A stretch of DNA of 64,000 nucleotides from Pseudomonas taetrolens. GTDB taxonomy: Bacteria > Pseudomonadota > Gammaproteobacteria > Pseudomonadales > Pseudomonadaceae. Each line of letters opens with the position of its first letter. Position 1 is the stretch's first letter. Made by a program: the position numbers and the translations under genes. Shown here piece by piece: positions 63,555 through 64,000 of this stretch. Under the pieces are notes generated by a model. It was given only the letters and a program-made list of their open reading frames with translations, searched no databases and was not told the origin of the DNA. The stretch is from positions 2,308,001 to 2,372,000 of the forward strand of contig NZ_LS483370.1 in the NCBI RefSeq assembly GCF_900475285.1, written 5' to 3'.

Positions 63555-64000
63555 TCACGGCTTGTCTGTCAGGTTTTTGCCCAGCATGCGCACCAGAATG
63601 ATGGCGGCAATGTTGGCGATGACCACGGCAATCAAACCACCCGCGGAGGCCATGCCCACGTCGAATTGCACCAGTGCCTGGTTGTAGATCAGGTAGGCGA
63701 GGTTGGTGGAGGCGTAACCGGGGCCACCGTTGGTGGTGGTGAAGATCTCGGCGAACACCGACAGCAAAAAGATGGTTTCGATCATGACCACCACGGCTAT
63801 CGGCCGTGCCAGATGCGGTAGGGTCAGGTGCCAGAAAATCGCAATGGGCCCGGCACCGTCGAGCCTGGCGGCTTCTTTCTGTTCCTGGTCCAGTGACTGC
63901 ATGGCGGTCATCAGGATCAAAATGGCGAAGGGCAGCCATTGCCACGACACAATGATGATGATCGACAGCAGCGGGTAATGGGCCAGCCAGTCGACGGGTT
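63555..64000 (-). CDS. mtlF: Mannitol/polyol ABC transporter permease, C-terminal part (cut by window edge)
   Basis: The frame is open to the right edge; its start is outside. The visible 148 residues begin 'PVDWLAHYPLLSIIIIVSWQ' and include the EAA loop 'EQKEAARLDGAGPIAIFWHL' and three hydrophobic segments. It is the MalF-like partner of MtlG. The binding-protein gene mtlE is expected further right, outside the window. Confidence 0.88.
   Translation of the reverse strand, partial: PVDWLAHYPLLSIIIIVSWQWLPFAILILMTAMQSLDQEQKEAARLDGAGPIAIFWHLTLPHLARPIAVVVMIETIFLLSVFAEIFTTTNGGPGYASTNLAYLIYNQALVQFDVGMASAGGLIAVVIANIAAIILVRMLGKNLTDKP

Overview
The window looks like chromosome of a Pseudomonas from the P. 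fluorescens group. Evidence: a mannitol locus in the mtlF-G-K-D-Y-Z order known from P. fluorescens, a DUF1652 protein, OprD-family porins, high GC, and REP-like 'GTAGCAGCGG' and 'CCTGTAGCCGCTG' repeats. I see no rRNA, tRNA or CRISPR array.

Layout. (1) 1-4.5 kb: FAD aromatic-hydroxylase-type monooxygenase, DUF2783 protein, MFS permease and the N-terminal part of a regulator. (2) 4.1-12.9 kb: a quaternary-amine-type catabolic unit with a Rieske oxygenase, aldehyde dehydrogenase, rubredoxin-FAD reductase fusion, DAO-family oxidase, cupin, divergent BCCT transporter and LysR regulator. (3) 13-17 kb: small stress-type genes (ClpP-fold protease, KGG protein, DUF4142, DUF1652) and an exported aldose-epimerase-like protein. 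(4) 17.4-21 kb: tartrate module of DctA-type transporter, D-tartrate dehydratase and LysR. (5) 21-34.1 kb: a sugar-acid catabolic block with IclR-SMP30 fusion regulator, OprD porin, mutarotase, enolase-superfamily dehydratase, SDR, MFS, ketoglutarate-semialdehyde dehydrogenase, RraA-like and NTF2-like proteins, and an esterase.

(6) 34.2-43.5 kb is a genomic island bounded by 155-bp direct repeats, of which 115 bp are identical. The right copy covers the 3' end of a LysR gene. A diverged third copy at about 21.0 kb suggests two islands inserted in tandem at the same site, each keeping only a scar that may be the end of its integrase. The island carries a complete His-Xaa-Ser (HXS) system, hxsD-hxsB-hxsC-hxsA, with two radical SAM enzymes and a secreted HxS-repeat protein. 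It also carries a putative defence cluster with SIR2, a small membrane protein, an HNH nuclease, a TIR protein and an unknown protein. These two cassettes are the most novel content here.

(7) 43.5-57.4 kb: core-like genes: the LysR target gene, a medium-chain dehydrogenase, an unknown 489-aa protein, a FAN1-type nuclease with an XPD/DinG-type nuclease-helicase, RidA with a D-serine-dehydratase-like enzyme, PpiC, a hybrid histidine kinase and a second OprD porin. (8) 57.5-64 kb: the mannitol operon mtlFGKDYZ, running off the right edge. Its ATPase gene mtlK has an apparent one-base frameshift. Start codons were picked from ribosome binding sites and overlaps. All family assignments come from reading the translations; no database search was run.
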